A DNA stretch of 9,827 bases. Source: JBHEKP01 sp041859375 (GTDB taxonomy: Bacteria; Hydrogenedentota; Hydrogenedentia; Hydrogenedentales; CAITNO01). The notes under the pieces were generated by a model. That model saw nothing but the letters and a program-made list of their open reading frames with translations, had not been told where the DNA came from and searched no databases. Positions 1-7,065 of this stretch are shown one piece after another. Every line of letters starts with the position of its first letter. Within the stretch, counting starts at the first letter, position 1. Location of the stretch: assembly GCA_041859375.1 (NCBI GenBank), contig JBHEKP010000130.1, positions 1-9,827 on the forward strand, given 5' to 3'. Both the position numbers and the translations under genes were made by a program.

Positions 1-1358
1 GCTTCCTGGGCCAGGGCACGCTGCCCCCGGCGGACGCCGTGCGCATCGAGGAGCTGATCAACTACTTCAAGTACGACTACCCCGCGCCGCAGGGCGACGC
101 GCCCTTCGCCGTGGCGGTGGACATGCACCCCTGCCCGTGGAACCCGGGGCACTTTCTGGCGCGTATCGGCCTGCGGGGCAAGGAACTGCCCGCACAGGAG
201 CGGCCCGCCGCGAACCTGGTGTTTCTGGTTGACGTGTCGGGCTCGATGTCGGACGGCGACAAGCTGCCCCTGCTGAAACAGGGCATGAAGCTGCTGGCGC
301 GGAGCCTGGACGGGCGCGACCGCATCTCCATCGTCACCTACGCGGGCAACGCGGGCGTGCAGCTGCAGCCCACCCCCGGCGACAACCAGGCAACGATCCT
401 CCGCATCCTGGACGGCCTCCGGGCGGGCGGCTCGACCAACGGCGCGGGCGGCATCCAGATGGCCTACGACCTCGCCCGGCGCAGCTTCATCCAGGGCGGC
501 GTCAACCGCGTGATCCTCGCAACCGACGGCGACTTCAACGTGGGCGTGAGTGACACGGACGCGCTGGTGGGGATGATCCAGCGCGAGGCGCAGTCCGGCG
601 TGTTCCTCTCGGTGCTTGGCTTCGGCCGGGGCAACCTGCAGGACGGCCGCATGGAGGCCCTCGCCGACAAGGGCAACGGCAACTACGCCTACATTGACTC
701 CTTCGAGGAGGCGCGCAGGGTGCTGCTCGACCAGGCGTCGGCCACGCTGTTCACCATCGCCAAGGACGTGAAAATCCAGGTGGAGTTCAACCCCTCCCGC
801 GTGGGCGCGTACCGGCTCATCGGCTACGAGAACCGGGCCCTCGCCGCGCAGGACTTCAACGACGACCACAAGGACGCGGGCGAGGTGGGCGCGGGCCACA
901 CGGTCACGGCGCTTTATGAAATCACGCCCCCCGGGGTGGTCCCGGCGCCGCCGCAGGTGGATTCGCTGAAGTACCAGACGACGCCGCAGTCCGCCGAAGC
1001 GGCCAAACCCGCCGGAGACGCGCCCGCCGCGGGCGAGTGGATGACGGTGAAGCTCCGCTACAAGCACCCCGACGGCAGCGAGAGCAGCAAACTGGAGCTG
1101 CCCGTGCCCGCCGGGGTGGTGGAGGCGCCCGTCGCGCCGGACTACCAGTTTGCCGCGTCCGTGGCGGCCTTCGGGATGCTGCTGCGCCGCTCGGCCCACA
1201 GCGGCTCCGCCACCATGGACCAGGTGATTGAGCTGGCGCGGCGGGGACGGGGCGCGGACCCCGACGGCGCGCGCGCGGAGTTCATCGGCCTGGTGAAAAC
1301 CGCCGCCGCGCTCATGGGCCCGGTGGCCGTGCCGCAGCCCGCGCCGATGGTTGAATAA
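1..1358 (+). CDS. YfbK-like von Willebrand factor A domain protein, 5' truncated by window edge
   Basis: This is the C-terminal part of a YfbK-type vWA protein. The reading frame is open from base 3, and the GTG at 39 is only an internal valine: the residues before it (FLGQGTLPPADA) match the family's conserved text ahead of RIEELINYF. The real start is therefore left of the window. Numbered from the codon at 39, the vWA domain runs about 55-240. A complete MIDAS metal site is visible: DVSGSMS (D65, S67, S69), T133 in GGSTNG and D163 in ATDGDFN. The rest (about 245-430) fits the DUF3520 / YfbK C-terminal region. vWA domains with an intact MIDAS bind a divalent metal and usually a protein partner; the partner here is unknown. 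In many bacteria YfbK-like proteins are exported lipoproteins, sometimes next to an ECF sigma factor gene, but the N-terminus and the upstream gene are out of view. The stop is TAA, followed by a strong terminator. The family call is confident, the role is not. Confidence 0.9.
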   Translation, partial: FLGQGTLPPADAVRIEELINYFKYDYPAPQGDAPFAVAVDMHPCPWNPGHFLARIGLRGKELPAQERPAANLVFLVDVSGSMSDGDKLPLLKQGMKLLARSLDGRDRISIVTYAGNAGVQLQPTPGDNQATILRILDGLRAGGSTNGAGGIQMAYDLARRSFIQGGVNRVILATDGDFNVGVSDTDALVGMIQREAQSGVFLSVLGFGRGNLQDGRMEALADKGNGNYAYIDSFEEARRVLLDQASATLFTIAKDVKIQVEFNPSRVGAYRLIGYENRALAAQDFNDDHKDAGEVGAGHTVTALYEITPPGVVPAPPQVDSLKYQTTPQSAEAAKPAGDAPAAGEWMTVKLRYKHPDGSESSKLELPVPAGVVEAPVAPDYQFAASVAAFGMLLRRSAHSGSATMDQVIELARRGRGADPDGARAEFIGLVKTAAALMGPVAVPQPAPMVE

Positions 1359-1382
1359 GAGGGCGTCCCGCGCATGCGGTCT

Positions 1383-1425
1383 GTCCGCCCCCTCCGGACC
1401 GGGGGGGGCGGACTTGTGTTTTTTT
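1383..1425 (+). terminator. Rho-independent terminator after the vWA gene
   Basis: A perfect 10-bp GC stem (GTCCGCCCCC at 1383-1392 paired with GGGGGCGGAC at 1404-1413) closes an 11-nt loop and is followed by a T-rich run (TTGTGTTTTTTT, 1414-1425). It lies 24 bp after the vWA stop codon and points away from it. It separates that gene from the next promoter. Confidence 0.88.
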
Positions 1426-1445
1426 CGCCCATCCGGCCCTCCGGG

Positions 1446-1474
1446 TTGAGCGCCCGCCCGTGATGGGATATGCT
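1446..1474 (+). promoter_or_regulatory. Sigma70-type promoter for the Gfo/Idh/MocA oxidoreductase
   Basis: TTGAGC (1446-1451) and TATGCT (1469-1474) are separated by exactly 17 nt. They lie just after the terminator and about 70 bp before the start codon, predicting a leader of roughly 60 nt. The remainder of the gap between the vWA gene and the oxidoreductase (1359-1542) shows nothing besides this, the terminator and the ribosome binding site. The call is by motif only. Confidence 0.5.
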
Positions 1475-1542
1475 CTCAGCGGCGCGGACGGCGGCGAAAA
1501 GGTTCCGTCCCGGCGCATCCGCGCACACCGGAGGAGCATTCG

Positions 1543-2847
1543 ATGGCCAAAGACCCCCTTTCCACCCGCCGTCAGTTCATGCGCCGCGCCGCCTCTGCGG
1601 CCACCGTTGGCGCGCCCCTCGTCACCTCCTCCTGCGTTGCGGGAAGGGGGCGCGCGGTTGCCCCAAGCGGGCGGATCACACTGGGCGTCATCGGGATCGG
1701 GCCGCGTTGCAAGCATGTCCTGCCGCAGATGCTCGGCCATCCCGACGTGCAGTGCGTTGCCGTGGCGGACGTCCAGGCGTCCCGCCGCAGGGCGGGCAAG
1801 GAATTCGTGGACGGGCGCCACGGCGGGGGCGGCTGCACCGCCTACCGCGACTTCCGCGAACTGCTCGCGCGCGACGACATTGACGCGGTGCTCATCGCCA
1901 CGGGCGACCGGTGGCACTCCCCGGCGTCCATCCTCGCCATGGAGGCGGGCAAGGACGTGTACAGCGAGAAGCCCTGCGGGATCACCATCACCGACTGCCG
2001 GCTCCTCGCGGAGACCGCCTGGCGCACGGGCCGCGTGTTCCAGGCCGGGACGCAGCGGCGCAGTGTGGCCAATTTCCGCCGCGCCGTGGAACTCGCGCAC
2101 GCGGGCCGGCTCGGCCGGCTCCGCACCCTCCACGCCAGCGTGTATGTGCCGGAGATAAAGACGGCCTGGCTGCCGGGGGAGCCGACGCCCGATCCGGACG
2201 TGGTGGACTGGAACCTGTGGCTGGGGCCCGCGCCGTGGCGACAGTACAACAGCGGGTACGTCAACGGCGACTGGCGGGGGCAGTACGACTTCGACTCGGG
2301 CGCCCGGCTGCTGGACTGGGGCGCCCACACGGTGGACCTGTGCCAGTGGGCCAACCAGGCCGACGGCACCATGCCCCTCTCCTATGAGCCGGGGAAAAAG
2401 GGTGTCACGGCGCGTTATGCCAACGGTGTCACGCTGGTGATGCACTTTCTGGAGACGCCCTTCGGGGACCGGCCGGGGTGGATTCAGGAGCTGGGCACCT
2501 GCCCCGTGCGTTTCGAGGGCGACGAGGGCTGGGTGGAGGCGGGCGACAGCGGCGGCATCAGGGCGCATTCCGAACAGCTTCTGCGGGAGCTGCCCCCGCT
2601 CTCCCGGGGCGAGGCCGGCATTGACGTGCGGGAGCATTCCCGGAATTTCCTGGACTGTGTCAAGTCGCGCGGGCGGACGGCGGCCAACGGGGAGACCATG
2701 TATCGTTCCCACACCGCGTGCCACGCGGCGGCGCTGGCCTGGATGCTGGGGCGCAAACTGGAGATGGACCCCGAAAAGGGGGAATTCATCAACGACAGCG
2801 AGGCCAACGGGCTGCGGACACGCCCGGCGCGGGACTGGACCGCCTAG
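1543..2847 (+). CDS. Tat-exported Gfo/Idh/MocA family NAD(P)-dependent oxidoreductase
   Basis: This 434-residue protein belongs to the Gfo/Idh/MocA oxidoreductases, which typically oxidise or reduce sugars, inositols and related polyols with NAD(P). The start is ATG with a strong GGAGGAG (1530-1536) 6 nt ahead. The N-terminus is a twin-arginine signal (TRRQFM, R9 R10) with a short hydrophobic stretch ending near C31. The sequence TSSC before C31 is a weak lipobox, so it may be a lipoprotein. The Rossmann loop GVIGIGPR is at 48-55, the family's EKP motif at 142-144 (YSEKP), and a substrate-side LDWGAHTVDLCQW at 257-269, where H262 and D265 fit the usual catalytic/substrate site. Export with the cofactor already bound is the usual reason such enzymes use Tat. 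Secreted members are abundant in planctomycete-like and hydrogenedentote-like genomes and are mostly uncharacterised. The substrate cannot be told from the sequence. It appears monocistronic, with a new promoter starting 11 bp after its stop. Confidence 0.92.
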   Translation: MAKDPLSTRRQFMRRAASAATVGAPLVTSSCVAGRGRAVAPSGRITLGVIGIGPRCKHVLPQMLGHPDVQCVAVADVQASRRRAGKEFVDGRHGGGGCTAYRDFRELLARDDIDAVLIATGDRWHSPASILAMEAGKDVYSEKPCGITITDCRLLAETAWRTGRVFQAGTQRRSVANFRRAVELAHAGRLGRLRTLHASVYVPEIKTAWLPGEPTPDPDVVDWNLWLGPAPWRQYNSGYVNGDWRGQYDFDSGARLLDWGAHTVDLCQWANQADGTMPLSYEPGKKGVTARYANGVTLVMHFLETPFGDRPGWIQELGTCPVRFEGDEGWVEAGDSGGIRAHSEQLLRELPPLSRGEAGIDVREHSRNFLDCVKSRGRTAANGETMYRSHTACHAAALAWMLGRKLEMDPEKGEFINDSEANGLRTRPARDWTA

Positions 2848-2857
2848 CCGCCGCGGG

Positions 2858-2886
2858 TTGACTCTGCCGGGCTTTGCGTCTACAAT
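2858..2886 (+). promoter_or_regulatory. Near-consensus sigma70-type promoter for the PLC-like gene
   Basis: TTGACT (2858-2863) and TACAAT (2881-2886) are separated by exactly 17 nt, each differing from consensus by one base. The promoter begins 11 bp after the oxidoreductase stop and gives an expected leader of about 67 nt before the ATG at 2960. It is the best-matching promoter in the window. Confidence 0.75.
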
Positions 2887-2959
2887 TACGAAAGACCGGC
2901 CGGGGATTGGCCTCCGGAAGCCCTTTGAACCGTCCCGTAAAAGCAAGGAATCCGTACCC

Positions 2960-4306
2960 ATGCGCAACCGAAAGCCCGTTTTTGTGTCCGCGCTTGCCGC
3001 ACTGGTTTTGTGCGCCCCCCATTTCGCCGCCGCCTGGGAGCACCACCCGCTTTTCACCAGGCCGGTGCTCTCCACCATGACGGAGGTGAATGGCGCGGCC
3101 CCGGTGGCGGCAACGTCCCTGCAGTCGTTTCTGATCGCCGTTGAGGCGGACCTCCCCGCCTTTTTGGAGGCGGAGGAGGCATGGGCCAGGGAAAACATGC
3201 CCGCCTACCGGGCGCGCCCCGACGCGCTGGCCTTCCAGGCAACCGGCAATCCGGATGACATCGTGCAGCGTTTCCTCAGGGCCATCCGGGTGAACCCCGG
3301 CATAAAGACCCCCCTGTATGTGAGTCCCCCGGCGGGGGTGGAATCCGCAAAGGCGCCCTCGCTTGACCCGTCGGAGGTGTCCATCCTCCAAAACACCTCC
3401 AGCTTGGAGGTCTTTGACTTTAAGGCCCATTCCCCGGGGGATCTGCTTTCCCCCCTGGATGTGGCCGCCACCGCCAGCAACGAGCCGGACTACGGCATGG
3501 ACATCGGCCTTTTTGAGGACAACAACACGCCCTTCGGGCTGGAATACGGGTTTGGCGCGCAGCCCTTCGGCAACCCCAACCTGGACTACGGGTCCCAGGC
3601 GCCGTTCCACATGGGCATCTACCATGAATCATGGATCGTCTACCTCTTCGCGGCGTTCCTGAAGGAAACCTATCCGGAATACCGCATCCACCTGTTCAAA
3701 TCCCTGTCGGAATTCGCCTTCAGCCGCGGCCAGGACTACTGGGGCTGGCGTTTCATGGGGTGGGGTCTGCATTATCTCGGCGACCTTTCCATGCCCTACC
3801 ACACCGCCGCCCTGCCCGGTTATTCGACCCTGCGGATGCTCTGGGTCAACCTGCTCAGCATGCTGGGGTGGCCCGGCCCCCAGGAGGACGCCATCCAGCT
3901 CGCGTCAAACCGCCATGTGGCGCTGGAAACCTTCCAGGGAATCATCCTCAACGGGGCCGTGCTGGCCGGGGACGTGCAGGATCCCACCCTCGCCGCGCTG
4001 CTCGCGCCCCGGGAGATTCCACGGTATGACGATGACGTCCCCCGCGACTGTCTGTCCGCCGCCACCCACGGGCTGACGATGAAAATGAACCGGGCCATTT
4101 TGAAGTACATGCCGTCCTATTATGTCTCCAATCCCGCCGTGGAATTGAACGACATACCGGAGCGGCGCGGCATTGTGGACATGATTACGGCCGAGCACGG
4201 GCCCGAGGGCGTGCGGGCGATGGGGGAAATCCAGGCGAGGGCCTTTTCGGGTTTTGCCGTCCATGGCCGCAGCTTTGTGCTGGCGGTGCTGGGGGGCGGC
4301 AACTGA
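2960..4306 (+). CDS. Secreted zinc-dependent phospholipase C / S1-P1 nuclease superfamily protein
   Basis: This is a 448-residue secreted hydrolase-like protein. The ATG at 2960 is chosen because it follows the promoter at 2858-2886 and AAGGA (2945-2949) by 10 nt, and it opens a clean signal peptide (RNRK, then hydrophobic to AAA25). Cleavage there leaves W26 as the mature N-terminus. Zinc-dependent phospholipases C and S1/P1 nucleases use an N-terminal Trp as a zinc ligand. The family signature is present as HYLGDLSMPYH (271-281; H271, D275, H281), with HVALE (H319, E323) matching the HxxxE pair further on. H28/H29, an Asp near 178-181 and H217 (PFHMGIYHE) are plausible remaining ligands. 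The active-site set therefore appears whole. The protein is much longer than the roughly 245-residue mature Bacillus PLC, with extra sequence before the signature (about 40-170) and after it (about 330-448). Lipid versus nucleic-acid substrate cannot be decided. The four-helix protein 38 bp downstream is probably cotranscribed. Confidence 0.82.
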   Translation: MRNRKPVFVSALAALVLCAPHFAAAWEHHPLFTRPVLSTMTEVNGAAPVAATSLQSFLIAVEADLPAFLEAEEAWARENMPAYRARPDALAFQATGNPDDIVQRFLRAIRVNPGIKTPLYVSPPAGVESAKAPSLDPSEVSILQNTSSLEVFDFKAHSPGDLLSPLDVAATASNEPDYGMDIGLFEDNNTPFGLEYGFGAQPFGNPNLDYGSQAPFHMGIYHESWIVYLFAAFLKETYPEYRIHLFKSLSEFAFSRGQDYWGWRFMGWGLHYLGDLSMPYHTAALPGYSTLRMLWVNLLSMLGWPGPQEDAIQLASNRHVALETFQGIILNGAVLAGDVQDPTLAALLAPREIPRYDDDVPRDCLSAATHGLTMKMNRAILKYMPSYYVSNPAVELNDIPERRGIVDMITAEHGPEGVRAMGEIQARAFSGFAVHGRSFVLAVLGGGN

Positions 4307-4344
4307 GTGTTTTTGTCCCAACGCAACCATGGAAGGACGGAGGA

Positions 4345-4845
4345 ATGAGAAGCATTTTTATTGCCGGATGCAAGCTGCTGGGGCTCTATCTCACGGCGGG
4401 CACGCTTTGGTTTGTCCCGCAGTTGCTTGGTGTGTTTGCCATGGGCGCGGGCGCGCCCGGTTCCATTGGCGGTGATCCTGCGGCGCTGCCCATGCTTGCG
4501 GGGATTGCGGTGTGCATGCTGCTGCACCTGGGCTTTGGCCTGTTTTTGCTCCTGCGGACCGGGGCGGTTGCGGCGTTCGCGGGAGTGGGCGGGGAGGGGG
4601 AGGCGCCCGCCGCCCCCGCCGCGGCGGAGCTTCTCTCCGCGGGTGTTGTGCTCATCGGCTTGTACATGATTGGACGGGGACTTTCCGGCCTTCCCGCAGG
4701 CCTGCTGACCATATACGGACACATTCAGGCCATGGGCTTTTCCGCCCGTGCCATCGGGGGCGTGCTGTCATCGCTTGTTCTGGCGGGCATTGGCGTTGTC
4801 TTCGCGCGTTATCCCTCCCGGGTGCTGGCCCTGCTGCGCGGATAA
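4345..4845 (+). CDS. Four-helix integral membrane protein of unknown function
   Basis: This 166-residue protein is dominated by hydrophobic segments, with membrane helices likely at about 8-30, 46-71, 93-122 and 136-154. It has short loops and an Ala/Pro/Gly/Glu-rich linker (about 80-92) between helices 2 and 3. It has no cleavable signal and no catalytic motif that I recognise. The ATG at 4345 is supported by AAGGA (4333-4337) 7 nt upstream; a second GGAGG (4339-4343) sits too close to be useful. No promoter is evident in the 38-bp gap after the PLC-like gene, so the two are probably one transcript. The protein could anchor or assist the secreted hydrolase, but that rests on position only. 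The C-terminus is basic (RYPSR), suggesting it is cytoplasmic. Confidence 0.75.
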   Translation: MRSIFIAGCKLLGLYLTAGTLWFVPQLLGVFAMGAGAPGSIGGDPAALPMLAGIAVCMLLHLGFGLFLLLRTGAVAAFAGVGGEGEAPAAPAAAELLSAGVVLIGLYMIGRGLSGLPAGLLTIYGHIQAMGFSARAIGGVLSSLVLAGIGVVFARYPSRVLALLRG

Positions 4846-4879
4846 GGCGGACAGCCGCAGGGTCGCCGGATGTTTTGCG

Positions 4880-4888
4880 TGGTATACT
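4880..4888 (+). promoter_or_regulatory. Extended -10 promoter for the glycosidase-like gene
   Basis: TGG followed by TATACT (4883-4888) forms an extended -10 element; no good -35 is seen at the expected distance. Transcription would start near 4895, about 20 nt before the ATG at 4915, with GGAG (4901-4904) between. This excludes the longer in-frame start at 4870, which lies upstream of the -10 box. Confidence 0.6.
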
Positions 4889-4914
4889 CCCGCGAACCAT
4901 GGAGCGACCGGAAT

Positions 4915-7023
4915 ATGACCCGCCGCCACGCCGCCTTTTTTCTGCTGTTGTTGCTGGCCGGAACCACCAGCGCCGCGTCCGTGCCGCCGAAGCTGGGGGA
5001 ACTCTCCGGCGCACGGCAGTTGTGCCCGACGCTGGAGCAGATGCCTGCGATATGCAATTTCCACGGCGGGCTGGCGGCGGGGCGCAACGTCCTTTCCATC
5101 GAAAGCCTCACCCTTCCGCCCCTGTCGCAGGGCGGCGGGACGGCGCGGCTGACGCTGGACGGACAAGACATTCCCGCGCAATGGTCGCAATGGCTGGCCC
5201 ATGAAATCCGGCGCGGCGCGGTGTCGGACGGCCTCCGTGTGGAGACGGCGGTGCGGATGGCCTTTGAGGACGGGGGTGTCCTCTTCCGCGCCATGGTCAC
5301 CAATGAAACGGACGGGACCCGTCGGGTGGAACTGGGGGTGAACACGGGCCTGTTTCTCCGCCGTTTCGACCGCACCTGGGAATGGGGACCGCCCCGCCCC
5401 GGCACGGACAAAAAAGCCGCCGCTGAAGCGACCCCGGACGGAATGCTTGCCGTTGCGGACGGCGAGTCCCCGGCGGTTGCCGTTTTCGCCTTTGCCGCAA
5501 AGCCGGACTCGCTGGAAGACGGTACCAGTGCCCGCGCCGCATGGAACCTGTCCCTGAACGCGGGGGAGACGCGGACGGTGGAGTTTGTCCTGGCCGTTGG
5601 CGGTGACGGGGAAACGATCCGCGCCAAAGCCGCCGGATGGGCCGGAGACTTCACGGTGGTGTTTGACGCCGCCCATGACCGCTGGCAGGAGCGCTTCGAC
5701 GCGGCGTTCACGCCAAACAACGGCCACTTCTCCGGCCATCTTCCCCTGCTGGAAACGGGGGACAAGGCGCTGCGCCGCGTCTATTACGGCAGCGTGCTGA
5801 GCTGGCTCTGCCTGGAGCGCACCAACTTCGCCACGGGTTTCCCCCGCATATTCGCCACCGCCTCGCCCCACTACGCGCCCACGCTCACCTATTTCTGGGA
5901 CACCATCAGCTATGCCACCCTCTGGGCGCTGCTGGATCCCGAACAGGTGAGGGCGCAGCTCCGCCTCTTTCTCCAGACCGACATCCACGGCTGCTACGCC
6001 GTGGACTTTCTCACCCTCAAGGGTGTCGGCCCCTGGTACAGCGCCAACGACTACACCGTGTTCAACCTGCTCTGGACCTACCTGCGCGTCACCGGCGACT
6101 GGGCCTTTCTGGACGGGGACATCGGCGGGAAAAGCGTGCTCTCCCTGATGGAGGAGCTGGCGTTGCACTGGAAAACCCTGGTGAAAAACCCCGGCGGCCT
6201 TGCCGACTACGGCACCAAGGACAACCTCCTTGAAACGGTGCCCACCTACACCAACCAGGTGGCCTCCTTCAACGCCGCCAACGTGTGGATGATGCGCACC
6301 CTCGCCCGCATTCATGAGACGCGCGGCGGTGCGGCCCGCGCCGAAACACTCAGGAACGAGGCGGACGCGCTCGCGCGGGAGGTGCTGCGCCTGGGCGACG
6401 ACGCCACCGGCTGGTGGCGCTGCCGCATGCCGGACGGACGGGAAGTCGAGGCCCGCAGCATTGTGGACTTTCTCACCGTGGCGGCCTGCATGACCGGGGA
6501 TCTTTCCCCCGGACTGCGCGAAAGAATGATGGACGCCGCTGACCGCGAACTCTGGGCGGGATGCTGGCCCCGCGCGCTGTCGCTGGAGGATCCCTCCGCG
6601 CTGGCCACGCTGGCCTCGCCGGAAATCATGGCCACCCTCCAGTCCCCCTGGCCGGGCAATTCGCTCCGCGCCGACCACGGCTTCACCGGCTCCTACGGGG
6701 CCTGGCCCGCGCTGGCCGCGGAGGGCTGCGCCCTGCTGGGAAGGCCCGGCCGCGCGCGGGAACTGCTGCGCGCCGCCGAGTCCGTGCTGGACGAGGGCCC
6801 CTTCGGCCAGTCCCACTACGTCTCCTCGCCCACCCGGCCCGTGCGCAAGGCCTTCATCGGCGGACAGGACTACTTTGAGGGCTGCGGCGCCGCCTTCGCC
6901 GAGGTTATCCTGCGCTGCCTCTGCGGCTACAACCCCGGCCTCCCCGGCGAGCCCGCGCTGCGTCAGCCCAGCCTGCCCGGCGGTGAGACGGACACACTGG
7001 TGAATCTGCGCGGGGTGAACTGA
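4915..7023 (+). CDS. Secreted six-hairpin (alpha/alpha) glycosidase-like protein
   Basis: This 702-residue protein starts with a signal peptide (MTRRH, then a leucine-rich core, cleavage near TTSAA21). The start at 4915 is chosen over the in-frame ATG at 4870 because of the promoter at 4880-4888, GGAG at 4901-4904 and the fit of the signal peptide. Residues about 25-245 look like a beta-rich domain. From about 255 to the end the sequence resembles the (alpha/alpha)6 barrels of trehalase / GH63 / debranching-type glycosidases: HFSGHLPLLETGD (271-283), then YFWDT with W328 D329, LLDPEQVRAQLRLFLQ (339-354), WYSANDYTVFNLLWTYL (374-390), YGTKDNLLE (432-440) and DYFEGCGAAFAE (652-663). D329, D379, D435/E440 and E654 are candidate catalytic or sugar-binding acids. 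The exact GH family and substrate are not recognised. It probably acts on an oligosaccharide in the periplasm or outside the cell. It is transcribed alone and runs convergently into the rtcB end. Confidence 0.72.
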   Translation: MTRRHAAFFLLLLLAGTTSAASVPPKLGELSGARQLCPTLEQMPAICNFHGGLAAGRNVLSIESLTLPPLSQGGGTARLTLDGQDIPAQWSQWLAHEIRRGAVSDGLRVETAVRMAFEDGGVLFRAMVTNETDGTRRVELGVNTGLFLRRFDRTWEWGPPRPGTDKKAAAEATPDGMLAVADGESPAVAVFAFAAKPDSLEDGTSARAAWNLSLNAGETRTVEFVLAVGGDGETIRAKAAGWAGDFTVVFDAAHDRWQERFDAAFTPNNGHFSGHLPLLETGDKALRRVYYGSVLSWLCLERTNFATGFPRIFATASPHYAPTLTYFWDTISYATLWALLDPEQVRAQLRLFLQTDIHGCYAVDFLTLKGVGPWYSANDYTVFNLLWTYLRVTGDWAFLDGDIGGKSVLSLMEELALHWKTLVKNPGGLADYGTKDNLLETVPTYTNQVASFNAANVWMMRTLARIHETRGGAARAETLRNEADALAREVLRLGDDATGWWRCRMPDGREVEARSIVDFLTVAACMTGDLSPGLRERMMDAADRELWAGCWPRALSLEDPSALATLASPEIMATLQSPWPGNSLRADHGFTGSYGAWPALAAEGCALLGRPGRARELLRAAESVLDEGPFGQSHYVSSPTRPVRKAFIGGQDYFEGCGAAFAEVILRCLCGYNPGLPGEPALRQPSLPGGETDTLVNLRGVN

Positions 7024-7065
7024 GGAGAGAAGCGCCACCCCGGCTCAGTCCTCGGGCTTTTCTCC
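7024..7065. terminator. Imperfect hairpin between convergent genes, possible shared terminator
   Basis: GGAGAGAAG (7024-7032) pairs with CTTTTCTCC (7057-7065) over 9 bp with one G-U, and an inner CCCG (7039-7042) pairs with CGGG (7053-7056). The structure spans the 21-bp gap and the rtcB stop. There is no clean T-run on either strand, so terminator function is a weak inference. Confidence 0.25.

Noticed and set aside
2621..2959. N-terminal extension of the PLC-like frame back to 2621
   Set aside because: It overlaps the oxidoreductase coding region and the promoter at 2858-2886. The signal peptide and ribosome binding site support ATG 2960.
1312..3198. 628-residue minus-strand frame across the oxidoreductase and the PLC-like start
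   Set aside because: It crosses a terminator, two promoters and two well-supported genes on the other strand, and its translation has no recognisable domain.
4870..4914. Longer start (ATG at 4870) for the glycosidase-like gene
   Set aside because: This ATG lies upstream of the TATACT box at 4883-4888 and would put non-signal residues before a good signal peptide. ATG 4915 has GGAG at a workable distance.
4768..7038. 756-residue open frame on the minus strand across the glycosidase-like gene
   Set aside because: It lies wholly opposite a gene with a clear signal peptide and barrel motifs. Its translation is low-complexity Gly/Ala/Arg/His-rich with no domain. GC-rich codon bias opens such antisense frames.
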